DNA of 64,000 bases from SIG440 sp045120135 (GTDB lineage Bacteria; Bacillota; Clostridia; Monoglobales; Monoglobaceae): assembly GCA_045120135.1 (NCBI GenBank), contig JBGVEN010000010.1, positions 1 through 64,000 of the forward strand, in the 5' to 3' direction. Positions 1 through 8,063 of the stretch are shown in pieces (position 1 is the stretch's first letter; the number at the start of each line of letters is the position of its first letter). The notes beneath the pieces were generated by a model. The model was given only the letters and a program-made list of their open reading frames with translations. It ran no database searches and had not been told where the DNA came from. Made by a program: the position numbers and the translations under genes.

Positions 1-273
1 CAAGTCACCCCCCAAGTCGATGCAAGGTTTAAATACTTAATGGAAATATGTATTGAACCAAAGAGCAGAGAAGAAATTCAGCATGCGATGAAACTTAAGG
101 ACAAAAAGAACTTCGTAAAAAACTACATTAAACCGATGATCGAGAATGGTCTTATCGTGATGACCATACCAGAAAAACCGCAGAGCCAAAATCAAAGGTA
201 TAAAACCAATGACATATATGTAGCAACCGAAGTCATCGATGGTAAAGAGATAAGAAAACTTAAGGACATCTAA
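1..273 (+). CDS. C-terminal part of a winged-helix ATPase/transcriptional regulator-like protein (5' truncated)
   Basis: The open frame enters from the left edge, before the first Met at base 40, and begins Q-V-T-P-Q-V. The remaining residues contain KSREEIQ, then LKDKKNFVKNYIKPMIENGL and TIPEKPQSQNQRY. This is the winged-helix tail commonly seen at the C terminus of AlbA_2/AAA_4-type putative ATP-binding regulators and some Fic-type proteins, which also often carry a QVTPQV linker just before it. A Thr/Pro/Gln linker followed by a short helix-turn-helix fits a DNA-binding end. The catalytic part lies outside the window, so the parent family is inferred from the tail alone. Confidence 0.6.
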   Translation, partial: QVTPQVDARFKYLMEICIEPKSREEIQHAMKLKDKKNFVKNYIKPMIENGLIVMTIPEKPQSQNQRYKTNDIYVATEVIDGKEIRKLKDI

Positions 274-398
274 GAATAGACACAAAAAAGTTGCTTAATG
301 AGCAAGAAAGTAACGGTCGTGAATGGCAGGGATGCAAAGAGTGATAAAACAACAAAAAATCACCTGCATCTATTATGAACGTGAAAGCCACCCCCAAA

Positions 399-424
399 AA
401 GCACTTCTTCGGAGGTGCTTTTTT
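399..424 (+). terminator. Rho-independent terminator after the truncated gene
   Basis: A GCACTTC stem pairs with GAGGTGC (one G-U pair) around a UUCG tetraloop and is followed by six T. It lies about 125 bases after the stop of the truncated left-edge gene. Confidence 0.85.
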
Positions 425-514
425 CACTGAAATCTGTCTTGTAACGGTTTAAATCTGCTTGGAATGAAGTTAAATGATTTATGTTAACCAGCTTTTAAAT
501 TCACAAAATAATTA

Positions 515-543
515 TTGACTTTAAAATGATTGTGTGATATTAT
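515..543 (+). promoter_or_regulatory. Sigma-A promoter for the riboswitch/P-type ATPase transcript
   Basis: TTGACT (515-520) and TATTAT (538-543) are separated by 17 bases. The predicted start falls at about 550, just before the first conserved element of the riboswitch. Confidence 0.7.
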
Positions 544-550
544 TATAAAA

Positions 551-667
551 AATAAGGGAGTAGTCAACATACATATATGTGATTATGTCAACATCATGAA
601 AGTTTTTTCTGGCATTATCTTAATTGACGAGACTTATCTGTTGTAGACAGATGAGTCTTATTTTTTA
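551..667 (+). promoter_or_regulatory. yybP-ykoY-type (Mn2+) riboswitch with overlapping terminator
   Basis: The leader carries GGGAGUAG near its 5' end, a GUCAACAU element, and a 3' ACGAGACUUAU element. AUAAG (552-556) can pair with CUUAU (633-637) to form the closing helix. The same 3' strand is the left arm of a terminator hairpin (630-640 with 648-658, then a T-rich tract), so helix P1 and the terminator exclude each other. That is the expected design of a manganese ON switch of the yybP-ykoY class, which is known to sit upstream of P-type cation ATPases and other Mn2+ exporters. Assignment is by motif and position, without a covariance-model search. Confidence 0.72.
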
Positions 668-720
668 TAATAAAATATTTTCCAAAAACTAAAAATAATA
701 ATAAATAATTTATGATTATG

Positions 721-728
721 AAAGGTGG
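721..728 (+). promoter_or_regulatory. Ribosome binding site deciding a TTG start
   Basis: AAAGGTGG lies 8 bases before TTG (737). It overlaps the upstream in-frame GTG at 725, which would have no usable spacing, so TTG 737 is the better start for the ATPase. Confidence 0.6.
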
Positions 729-736
729 CAGGCAAA

Positions 737-3346
737 TTGCAATTTTTTAGTCAATCTAAGACATCCGTTTTGGAGTTTTTAAAAACAGATGAACAAAGAG
801 GCTTAAACAAAAGCGAGGTAAACAATTTAAAGGAAAAATATGGTCCTAACAAATTAAAAGAAAAGAAAAAGAAAACTCAAGTTGAGCGCTTTTTTGAACA
901 GTTTAAGGACGTTATGATTTTAATACTTCTTGCAGCAGCGGTTATCTCTTTTGCAGTTGCTGTCGTAGAGCATAATCCAAAAGAATTTTTTGAGCCTATT
1001 TTAATTCTTTTAATTGTTGTAATTAATGCCGTTATGGGTGTTATGCAGGAAAGTAAAGCTGAAAAAGCTCTTGATGCTCTTAGAAATATGTCCGCTCCGC
1101 ATGCGAGGGTTATTCGTGACGGCGCAGAAGAAATTGTAGATGCAAGTGAGCTTGTACCCGGCGATATAATTCGTTTGGAAGCGGGCGACTTCATACCGGC
1201 AGATGCAAGGCTTTTAAAAAGTGTCAGCTTAAAAAGTGAAGAATCTGCTCTTACGGGTGAAAGTGTTCCGTCTGAAAAAGATGCTGATGCAGAGATTAAA
1301 GAAAATGCACCCCTCGGCGACAGAAACAATATGGTATTTTCAGGCTGTTCCGTTACTTATGGTACGGCTACTGCTGTTGTTACCGCAACGGGCATGGATA
1401 CCGAAATGGGAAAAATCGCAAATCTTCTTGATAATGAAAATGAGGGACAAACACCACTTCAGCAAAAGCTTGCACAACTTGGAAAGTATTTGGGATTTTT
1501 AGCTCTTGCGGCATGTGCAATTATATTTGTTGTAGGCATGTCAAACGGTATTCCTGTTATGGAAATATTTATGACTGCGGTATCTCTTGCTGTGTCGGCA
1601 ATTCCTGAAGGTCTGCCTGCTATTGTTACTATTGTACTTTCAATCGGTGTTCAGCGAATGGTTAAGAAAAATGCACTTATACGCAGACTTCCGGCTGTTG
1701 AAACCTTAGGTAGTGCTTCTATTATCTGTTCTGACAAAACGGGAACACTTACTCAAAATCGTATGACGCTTACAAAAGCATATTATGACGGTTATTCGGA
1801 TTCGGAAAATATAAATAGTAATAACACGGAAAATATTAAAAAACTCCTTATGTATGCTACACTTTGTTGCGATGGTTTGGTTGTGTTTCACGAAAAAGAA
1901 GAACAACACATCGGTGATCCTACCGAAACGGCAATTGTACTTGCGGCTCATAAAAACGGCATGCCGAAAGATGAACTTAACAAAGAATATCCACGTCTTG
2001 CGGAAATTCCGTTTGACTCCGACAGAAAGCTGATGACCACGGTAAATGAAATAGACGGTAAGTACATCGTTATTGTCAAAGGTGCTTTCGATATGTTGGC
2101 AACAAGATGTATTGCAGGAGATTTGAATTCTGCAAAGAACATTACAGAATCTATGAGCGAAAATGCTCTTCGTGTACTCGCAGTTGCTTACAAAGAAATT
2201 GATACAGTGCCTGAAAATCCAGCGTCTGAGGAACTTGAAAATGGTCTTACGTTTATGGGCTTGGTTGGTATGATTGATCCTCCGAGACCTGAAGCAAAAG
2301 ATGCGGTTTTAGTTTGCAGAAGAGCGGGTATAAAACCTGTTATGATAACAGGGGACCATGTTGTTACCGCTTCTGCTATTGCGAGAGAACTTGGCATTTT
2401 AGAGAGTGGCGACAGAGCAATTACGGGAGCGGAGCTTGATGCGATGACGGATTCGGAATTTGACGAAGTGATAGAAAACATTTCTGTCTATGCAAGAGTT
2501 TCGCCTGAAAACAAAATTCGTATTGTCAAGGCTTGGCAGAGAAAAGGTCAGGTTGTTTCAATGACGGGTGACGGTGTAAATGATGCTCCTGCTCTTAAAG
2601 CTGCAGATATAGGTTGTGCTATGGGTATTACGGGAACAGATGTTGCCAAGGGAGCAGCTGATATGACACTTACAGACGATAACTTCGCAACTATTGTTGA
2701 TGCAGTTCGTGAGGGACGAGGGATTTATGCAAACATAAAAAAAGTTGTAGGATTTTTGCTCGGTACAAATATCGGCGAGGTAATAACCGTTTTTGTGGCA
2801 ATGCTTTTGTGGCACAAAACACCGCTTTTATCTATGCAGCTTTTATGGATAAATCTTGTTACAGACTCACTACCTGCTATTGCTCTCGGTATGGAAGCCG
2901 TAGAAAGTGATGTAATGGATAGAAAACCCAAGCCGAAGAACGAGGGTATATTTGCTCACGGATTTGGAATTCGCGTGGTGCTTCAAGGCTTTATGTTTGC
3001 AATGCTTACTCTGATAGGTTTTAAAATTGGCGAAAGTACCCTAGGCTTGCTTGAAGCCGGACAGACAATGGCGTTTATGGTTCTTTCTCTTTCACAAGTC
3101 GTTCAGGCATATAATATGAGAAGTGATCATTCTCTGTTTAAAATTGGCATATTCTCAAACAAAAAATTAAATGGTGCAGCCTTGATTTCAATCTTGCTCG
3201 TTGCTGTTGTGTTGTTTACTCCCTTAAGAGTGGTATTTGGACTTGTGGCATTGCCCGTAAAAATGTATTTAATGGCTGTAGGATTGATTTTGGTGCCGTT
3301 GTTTGTAATGGAACTATCAAAGGCGTTTGCACCTATCAAGAAATAA
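737..3346 (+). CDS. P-type (type II) cation-transporting ATPase, Ca2+/Mn2+ exporter type
   Basis: About 870 residues, normal for the SERCA/PMR1-like bacterial family. An N-terminal cation ATPase domain is followed by TM1-2, the actuator motif LTGES, the TM4 calcium-site motif PEGLPA, the phosphorylation motif SDKTGTLT (Asp near residue 333), the hinge TGDGVNDAPALK, and the TM6 motif NLVTDSLPA. It should export divalent cations at the cell membrane using ATP. Family members move Ca2+, and SPCA/YoaB relatives move Mn2+. The manganese-type riboswitch directly upstream favours Mn2+ export or shared Ca2+/Mn2+ export; that specificity is inferred. The start is the TTG at 737 because of the Shine-Dalgarno spacing; an in-frame GTG lies at 725. 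It appears monocistronic, with a terminator about 75 bases after the stop. Confidence 0.93.
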   Translation: MQFFSQSKTSVLEFLKTDEQRGLNKSEVNNLKEKYGPNKLKEKKKKTQVERFFEQFKDVMILILLAAAVISFAVAVVEHNPKEFFEPILILLIVVINAVMGVMQESKAEKALDALRNMSAPHARVIRDGAEEIVDASELVPGDIIRLEAGDFIPADARLLKSVSLKSEESALTGESVPSEKDADAEIKENAPLGDRNNMVFSGCSVTYGTATAVVTATGMDTEMGKIANLLDNENEGQTPLQQKLAQLGKYLGFLALAACAIIFVVGMSNGIPVMEIFMTAVSLAVSAIPEGLPAIVTIVLSIGVQRMVKKNALIRRLPAVETLGSASIICSDKTGTLTQNRMTLTKAYYDGYSDSENINSNNTENIKKLLMYATLCCDGLVVFHEKEEQHIGDPTETAIVLAAHKNGMPKDELNKEYPRLAEIPFDSDRKLMTTVNEIDGKYIVIVKGAFDMLATRCIAGDLNSAKNITESMSENALRVLAVAYKEIDTVPENPASEELENGLTFMGLVGMIDPPRPEAKDAVLVCRRAGIKPVMITGDHVVTASAIARELGILESGDRAITGAELDAMTDSEFDEVIENISVYARVSPENKIRIVKAWQRKGQVVSMTGDGVNDAPALKAADIGCAMGITGTDVAKGAADMTLTDDNFATIVDAVREGRGIYANIKKVVGFLLGTNIGEVITVFVAMLLWHKTPLLSMQLLWINLVTDSLPAIALGMEAVESDVMDRKPKPKNEGIFAHGFGIRVVLQGFMFAMLTLIGFKIGESTLGLLEAGQTMAFMVLSLSQVVQAYNMRSDHSLFKIGIFSNKKLNGAALISILLVAVVLFTPLRVVFGLVALPVKMYLMAVGLILVPLFVMELSKAFAPIKK

Positions 3347-3420
3347 TAATTTGATAACACAAGAAAAGTTGTGATACTTTGATTTTATTTTAACTATTAT
3401 GTACTCGAACGTCAAAACAA

Positions 3421-3447
3421 AAAGCCATCTTTTGATGGCTTTTTTTG
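3421..3447. terminator. Bidirectional terminator between convergent genes
   Basis: AAAGCCATC (3421-3429), a TTTT loop and GATGGCTTT (3434-3442), followed by T residues. The A-rich left side lets it also serve the minus-strand gene. Confidence 0.85.
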
Positions 3448-3482
3448 ATTTGCCGTTCTTTTGATATTTTAAAAACGGACTT

Positions 3483-3998
3483 TTATTTTGATATAATGTT
3501 TGGATTTATAAAAAGAGGAATGTCTGGCGGGAAAAAGGTGAAAATTATAAACAAATATATTATTACAATGTTACAAATGTGAAGAAAGGGACTAAGATTA
3601 TTAGCTTTGCAGGATATTGCTAATTTATAAACAATATAAAAAACAGTTACAACAGTGATATAGAATATTGATATATCTGCCAAGGCGAAATGAGAGCCTA
3701 TTATGCCGGAATATGTGTAGTACAAAACTATTATCATTGCAATCCCGCAAAGTGCCCCTGAAAGCATAGCGGAATTTATACAGGGGTATTCCATACTTAT
3801 TTTTCTATTCAAGTATATAGAATATATTAACATAGGAAAGAAGATTAACTTTGTATGTTCCCAAATTGATTCATTGACAGGGGTAAAAAGACCGATAAAA
3901 ATGTTATTTCCCGACCATTTATATGCAAAGTGGAGTAACGTTCCAAGTACAGAAACAAATATTACTCCTGCAAGCATATATAGTTTAAGAGTTTTCAT
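3483..3998 (-). CDS. DUF6512-like integral membrane protein
   Basis: About 171 residues with roughly five hydrophobic segments and little outside them. The conserved stretch TPVNESIWEHTK, after the first membrane segment, and the closing FTFFPPDIPLF match what I know of the DUF6512 family, whose function is unknown. The start ATG at 3998 is preceded by GGTGAT at suitable distance; an in-frame GTG 12 bases further upstream overlaps that site and is less likely. It is convergent with the ATPase gene and divergent from the Lrp gene. No function can be given. Confidence 0.75.
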   Translation of the reverse strand: MKTLKLYMLAGVIFVSVLGTLLHFAYKWSGNNIFIGLFTPVNESIWEHTKLIFFPMLIYSIYLNRKISMEYPCINSAMLSGALCGIAMIIVLYYTYSGIIGSHFALADISIFYITVVTVFYIVYKLAISCKANNLSPFLHICNIVIIYLFIIFTFFPPDIPLFINPNIISK

Positions 3999-4177
3999 AG
4001 ATATCACCAATATATAAGTATTTACGATATAATAAAATATGTCTTTACTTTATTACAATAAAGGTGTATTTTAGCTAAAGATTTTTTTGTTTTTTTGTAG
4101 ATAAGGATAGTTAAACAAAAAAATATACTGTTTTATTTGCTTTAAACGAAATAATATTTTGTAATTTGTGGAAAGTA

Positions 4178-4206
4178 TTTACATTTTTATGGGTTTTTTG
4201 TATAAT
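4178..4206 (+). promoter_or_regulatory. Promoter of the Lrp/AGCS unit
   Basis: TTTACA (4178-4183), 17 bases, TATAAT (4201-4206), 24 bases before the Lrp start codon. Confidence 0.7.
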
Positions 4207-4230
4207 TAAAAATTATTGGGAGGTGTAAGA

Positions 4231-4689
4231 ATGGACCTTATTGATTACAGAATACTTGCATGCCTTAAAGATAATTCCAGAGAAAATGCCACAAATATCG
4301 GGGCAAAAATCAATTTGTCTACTTCGGCAGTTATTGAAAGAATAAAAAAGCTTGAAAATTCGGGATTGATAGAGCGATACACAACTATTATTAACCAGAA
4401 TGCATTGGGACGTGAGACTATGGCATTTATCTATGTCAGCCTTGAACATCCTAAATATAATGAAGAGTTTATTCGTATGGTCAATGAAAACACCTCAATA
4501 GCAGAATGTCATTATATTGCAGGTGACTTTGACTTTATTCTTAAGGTTGTTACTCAAAGAGGAAAAATGCTAGAGGAAATTTTAAATTATATCAAGGCAA
4601 TTAATGGTGTTTCGTTAACCCGTACATCGGTTGTGCTTTCAACAAGCAAGTGCGAAGTTTGCCTTCTTCCCGATATGGAGAATGAGTAA
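4231..4689 (+). CDS. Lrp/AsnC-family transcriptional regulator
   Basis: About 152 residues. An N-terminal winged helix (DYRILACLKDNSRENATNIG, then STSAVIERIKKLENSGLI) is followed by a RAM ligand-binding domain (AGDFDFILKVVTQRG). The family binds amino acids and controls amino-acid transport and metabolism, often locally. GGGAGGTG sits 6 bases before ATG 4231; the longer frame from 4216 has no site. The next gene is an alanine-type symporter 25 bases downstream, so control of that carrier, probably in response to alanine or a related amino acid, is a reasonable inference. The C terminus contains an unusual KCEVC pair of Cys. Confidence 0.92.
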   Translation: MDLIDYRILACLKDNSRENATNIGAKINLSTSAVIERIKKLENSGLIERYTTIINQNALGRETMAFIYVSLEHPKYNEEFIRMVNENTSIAECHYIAGDFDFILKVVTQRGKMLEEILNYIKAINGVSLTRTSVVLSTSKCEVCLLPDMENE

Positions 4690-4714
4690 AATAAACAAAA
4701 GAGGAGATTAAATA

Positions 4715-6079
4715 ATGGAACTTATAAGTACGATGAATGCCGCTGTTAACGATGTAGTGTGGGGTCCCGTTATGCTGACTCTGCTTATCGGTGCAGGATT
4801 ATTTCTTTCAATAAAAACCGGTTTTTTGCAATTCAGCAAATTCGGATATATGATGAAAAATACCATATTGGGTCTGTTTTCAAAAAATCAGCACCAAAAG
4901 GATAGTTCCGGTGTTAGTCCGTTTCAGGCTGTTGCAACAGCAATGGCAGGAACTATAGGCACTGGCAGTATTGCAGGCCTTGCAACAGCAATTGTTTCCG
5001 GTGGTCCTGGTGCGGTTTTTTGGATGTGGGTAAGTGCACTTCTTGGAATGGTGACCAAGTATGCTGAAATTGTTCTTTCGCTTAAATACCGTGAAAAGAA
5101 TGAAAATGACCAGTGGGTCGGCGGTCCGATGTATTACATAAAAAACGGCCTTAAGATAAAGTGGCTTGCGGCATTGTTTGCAATTTTTGCAATGTTTGCC
5201 TGTCTTGGTACGGGCAATGCTACACAGTCTAATTCCATTGCGGTGGCATTGGAAAGTACAATGGGCGTAAATCCTTGGATTACCGGTGTGGTATTGACGA
5301 TTATTGCGGCTGCAGTAATTCTCGGTGGAATGCGTCGAATTGCTTCTGTTAACGAAAAGCTTGTTCCGTTTATGGCAGTTTTTTATGTTGTTTGTTCTGT
5401 TATAGCACTGATTGTTAATATTGAAAAAATTCCTTCTGCATTTGCAATGATTTTTAAAGAAGCATTCAACTTTAAAGCGGCGGCAGGTGGTGCAACGGGT
5501 TACGGAATAATGCTTGCAATGCATTATGGCTTCTCAAGAGGCGTATTTTCCAATGAAGCAGGTCTTGGTAGTGCTCCTATTGCCCACGCAGCATCAAGTA
5601 CAAAAAATCCGGTTCAGCAAGGGCTTTGGGGGATGTTTGAGGTTTTCTTTACCACAATAATTATTTGTACACTTTCGGCTTTGGTTATTCTTACCACCGG
5701 AATATGGGAAACGGGCACGGCTCAAGGCTCTGCTTTAAGTATTGCATCATTTAATGCAATACTTCCCGGTGTAGGCGGTACTATTGTAACTCTGGCAACC
5801 ATTTTCTTTGCTCTCTCAACAATTCTTGGGTGGGCGTATTACGGTGAGGTAAGCATAGAATATCTGTCACATAATTCAAAAACTGCGGTTCAGATATATA
5901 GATGTATATATGTTGCATTTGTTTTCCTAGGAACAATTGGAAGTCTTGATTTAATATGGAGTATCTCCGAGACGATGAACGGACTTATGGCAATCCCCAA
6001 CATGATTGGTATTATAGGATTGTACAAAGTAATTAAAGTGATGACAAAGGAACACTTTGAATGTTTGAAATGTAAATAA
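4715..6079 (+). CDS. AGCS-family sodium:alanine/glycine symporter
   Basis: 454 residues with about ten membrane segments. It shows family features: ATAMAGTIGTGSIAGLATAI near the N-terminal third, the MWVSALLGMVTKYAEIVLSLKYRE segment, the GGPMYYI box, and FSRGVFSNEAGLGSAPIAHA. AGCS carriers import alanine, glycine or glutamine with Na+ through the plasma membrane. A good AGAGGAG site precedes the ATG. It follows the Lrp gene closely and ends at a strong terminator, so the two probably form one unit. Substrate within the family is not fixed by sequence. Confidence 0.93.
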   Translation: MELISTMNAAVNDVVWGPVMLTLLIGAGLFLSIKTGFLQFSKFGYMMKNTILGLFSKNQHQKDSSGVSPFQAVATAMAGTIGTGSIAGLATAIVSGGPGAVFWMWVSALLGMVTKYAEIVLSLKYREKNENDQWVGGPMYYIKNGLKIKWLAALFAIFAMFACLGTGNATQSNSIAVALESTMGVNPWITGVVLTIIAAAVILGGMRRIASVNEKLVPFMAVFYVVCSVIALIVNIEKIPSAFAMIFKEAFNFKAAAGGATGYGIMLAMHYGFSRGVFSNEAGLGSAPIAHAASSTKNPVQQGLWGMFEVFFTTIIICTLSALVILTTGIWETGTAQGSALSIASFNAILPGVGGTIVTLATIFFALSTILGWAYYGEVSIEYLSHNSKTAVQIYRCIYVAFVFLGTIGSLDLIWSISETMNGLMAIPNMIGIIGLYKVIKVMTKEHFECLKCK

Positions 6080-6090
6080 AAATATATATT

Positions 6091-6124
6091 AAAAGGCAAT
6101 ATTCCTGAAAGAATATTGTCTTTT
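6091..6124 (+). terminator. Terminator of the Lrp/AGCS unit
   Basis: A 14-bp stem (6091-6104 with 6111-6124, one G-U) around CTGAAA; the descending arm ends in TCTTTT. Confidence 0.85.
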
Positions 6125-6149
6125 AAAAATTTTTATGGTATGATAATTT

Positions 6150-6300
6150 TGTCTAAAGTAAAATCAACTAAGTTTACCCTAAAGGGAAAGTAAAGTTACT
6201 GGCGGAAGTGAAGCTTTTCCCGGAGGCGAAGTGATAGATTTAACTTGGCTTAAACTTTTAGTTAAAAGTCTCGCTAAAAGATTTTGAGAATATTCAATGT
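6150..6300 (+). promoter_or_regulatory. Folded 5' leader of the HAD/EamA/M20 operon (unassigned)
   Basis: AACTAAGTTTA (6166-6176) can pair with TAAACTTTTAGTT (6251-6263, two extra A-facing bases). This encloses GGGAAAG (6184-6190) pairing with CTTTTCCC (6214-6221) and a small TTACT/AGTGA hairpin. ACTTTT/AAAAGT (6254-6259 with 6264-6269) would compete with the closing helix. An extended -10 (TATGAT, 6139-6144) precedes it. It matches no riboswitch class I can recall. Confidence 0.35.
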
Positions 6301-6317
6301 ATTTTAAGGAGAAAGAT

Positions 6318-7046
6318 ATGAAGAAGGAAATAATTGTTTTTGATAAAGATGGTACGCTTATGGACTTTGATGCTTTTTGGGTTAGTGTATCAATTTCCGC
6401 TGTAAAAGAGGTTTTAAGACTTGTAGGAAAAGATGAAATAGATATTGAAAAAGTCTTAAAGGCTTTCGGAGTTAAAAATGGTATTACTGATATTGACGGA
6501 ATATTGTGCAAAGGAACATATGAAGAACTAGGAATTGCTCTATATGATATTTTGAAGGAGTATGGATGTAAAAAAACAGCTGAAGAAGTAGTTGATATGT
6601 TAACATATGCGTATAAAAATAATTCTGATTCCGGTCATATCAAACCAACTTGTGCAAATATTAAAGGGGTTTTGAGCAAGCTTAAAAATGAAGGCAGGAA
6701 GCTTGTAGTTGTAACAACGGATAATTATGAAATTACATATAAATGTCTTGATAGATTGGGAATAAAAGAACTTTTTGATGCAATTTTTGCAGATGACGGA
6801 ATAACTCCAACAAAACCTGACCCTTCATGCATATTTGAATATTGCAAAGCTGTTGGAAGCTCCGGTGATAAAGCTGTAATGGTCGGGGATACAATGACAG
6901 ATGTTCGGTTTGCACGAAATGCGGGTATGACCATCATCGGGGTAGGGACAACCGAAAAAAACAGACAAAGACTTATGTCATATGCTGATTTTGTGGTTGA
7001 TGATATTTCGTATATTCACGATATAATAGAAAGAGTTGAAAAATAA
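6318..7046 (+). CDS. HAD-superfamily phosphatase (phosphoglycolate phosphatase-like)
   Basis: 243 residues. Motif I is FDKDGTL (nucleophile Asp9, acid Asp11), motif II lies in VVVTTD, the motif III Lys in TKPDP, and motif IV is MVGDTMTDVRFARNAGM. An alpha-helical cap between motif I and II fits subclass I enzymes of the Gph/PGMB group. AAGGAG sits 6 bases before ATG 6318; the longer frame from 6297 lacks a site. Its stop overlaps the start of the next gene, so it is translationally coupled to a drug/metabolite exporter and an M20 peptidase. The substrate is a small phosphorylated metabolite that cannot be named from sequence. Confidence 0.88.
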   Translation: MKKEIIVFDKDGTLMDFDAFWVSVSISAVKEVLRLVGKDEIDIEKVLKAFGVKNGITDIDGILCKGTYEELGIALYDILKEYGCKKTAEEVVDMLTYAYKNNSDSGHIKPTCANIKGVLSKLKNEGRKLVVVTTDNYEITYKCLDRLGIKELFDAIFADDGITPTKPDPSCIFEYCKAVGSSGDKAVMVGDTMTDVRFARNAGMTIIGVGTTEKNRQRLMSYADFVVDDISYIHDIIERVEK

Positions 7047-7990
7047 TGATTACAGGTATTTTTGCGGGCATAACATGGGCATTGGAAACAATTGTAATTG
7101 CCATAGCGTTATCTTCAACGCCGTTTGTTTCAACTGGCGAGGGTCTCTTCCTTGCCCCTTTTGTAAGCACTTTTTTACATGACACATTTTCCGCTGCTTA
7201 TATGTGGATTTTTGCCTCTTTTAAAAGAAAATGGAAGGATATTTTAAGCATATGTAAGACGCGTGATTTTAAATGGATAGTATTAGCCTCGGCAATAGGC
7301 GGACCGATAGGTATGACCGGTTATGTTCTTGCGGTAAACTATATGGGTTCGTCCATTGGAGCAATAGCAAGTGCTATATATCCTGCAATAGGAAGCGTTT
7401 TAGCATATTTGTTTTTGAAAGAGAAGATAAAGTGGTATCAATGGATATTCTTAATGTTGACATTGGCGGGGGTTTTGGGGATAAGTTATTCACCTGAACT
7501 AAATATAAAGAATTTTTGGATAGGTTTATTTGGTGCATTTATGTGTGCTTTTGGTTGGGGCACAGAAGGCGTTATATTATCCAAATGTCTGAAAAACAAA
7601 AAAATTAAAAGTGAGTATGCGTTATCAATTCGCCAAACTGTTTCTGCTTTAATTTATGGAGGAATTATAATAACTGCCCTGGACGGTTGGAGTTTTATAA
7701 TAAGTTTGTTTCAGCATAACAATACTTCGGTATTTTTAGTTATTATGCTTGCCGCTTTGTTTGCAACTGTATCCTATCTGCTTTATTACAAAACTATCGA
7801 AAAAAAGGGGGCGGCTAAAGCAATGGGGTTGAATATAACATACACTGCTTGGGCTATGTTCCTTTCGATTATTCTGTTTCGGAATTATAGCCTGCTAAAC
7901 CCTGTCACATTGTTATTTGGCTTGATAGTAGTGGTGTGTGGAATATTATCTGGGGCAGATATTAAATCCCTAATTGGGAAGGCTGAGTAG
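7046..7990 (+). CDS. EamA/DMT-family transporter
   Basis: 314 residues with ten hydrophobic segments in two EamA-like halves. Segments such as LASAIGGPIGMTGYVLAVNY and IGAIASAIYPAIGSVLAYLFLKEKI are typical of the first repeat, and ATVSYLLYYKTIEKKGAAKA of the second. DMT carriers export or exchange metabolites, nucleobases or amino acids at the plasma membrane. The ATG overlaps the stop of the HAD gene. Between a phosphatase and a dipeptidase-like enzyme it may move an amino-acid-like compound, which is an inference only. Confidence 0.87.
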   Translation: MITGIFAGITWALETIVIAIALSSTPFVSTGEGLFLAPFVSTFLHDTFSAAYMWIFASFKRKWKDILSICKTRDFKWIVLASAIGGPIGMTGYVLAVNYMGSSIGAIASAIYPAIGSVLAYLFLKEKIKWYQWIFLMLTLAGVLGISYSPELNIKNFWIGLFGAFMCAFGWGTEGVILSKCLKNKKIKSEYALSIRQTVSALIYGGIIITALDGWSFIISLFQHNNTSVFLVIMLAALFATVSYLLYYKTIEKKGAAKAMGLNITYTAWAMFLSIILFRNYSLLNPVTLLFGLIVVVCGILSGADIKSLIGKAE

Positions 7991-8063
7991 TTACACATAT
8001 ATGTCGTATTTTTTTGTCCTTATTTATCACAAGCCTAACGCAGAAAAGAAAGAAGGAATCAAT

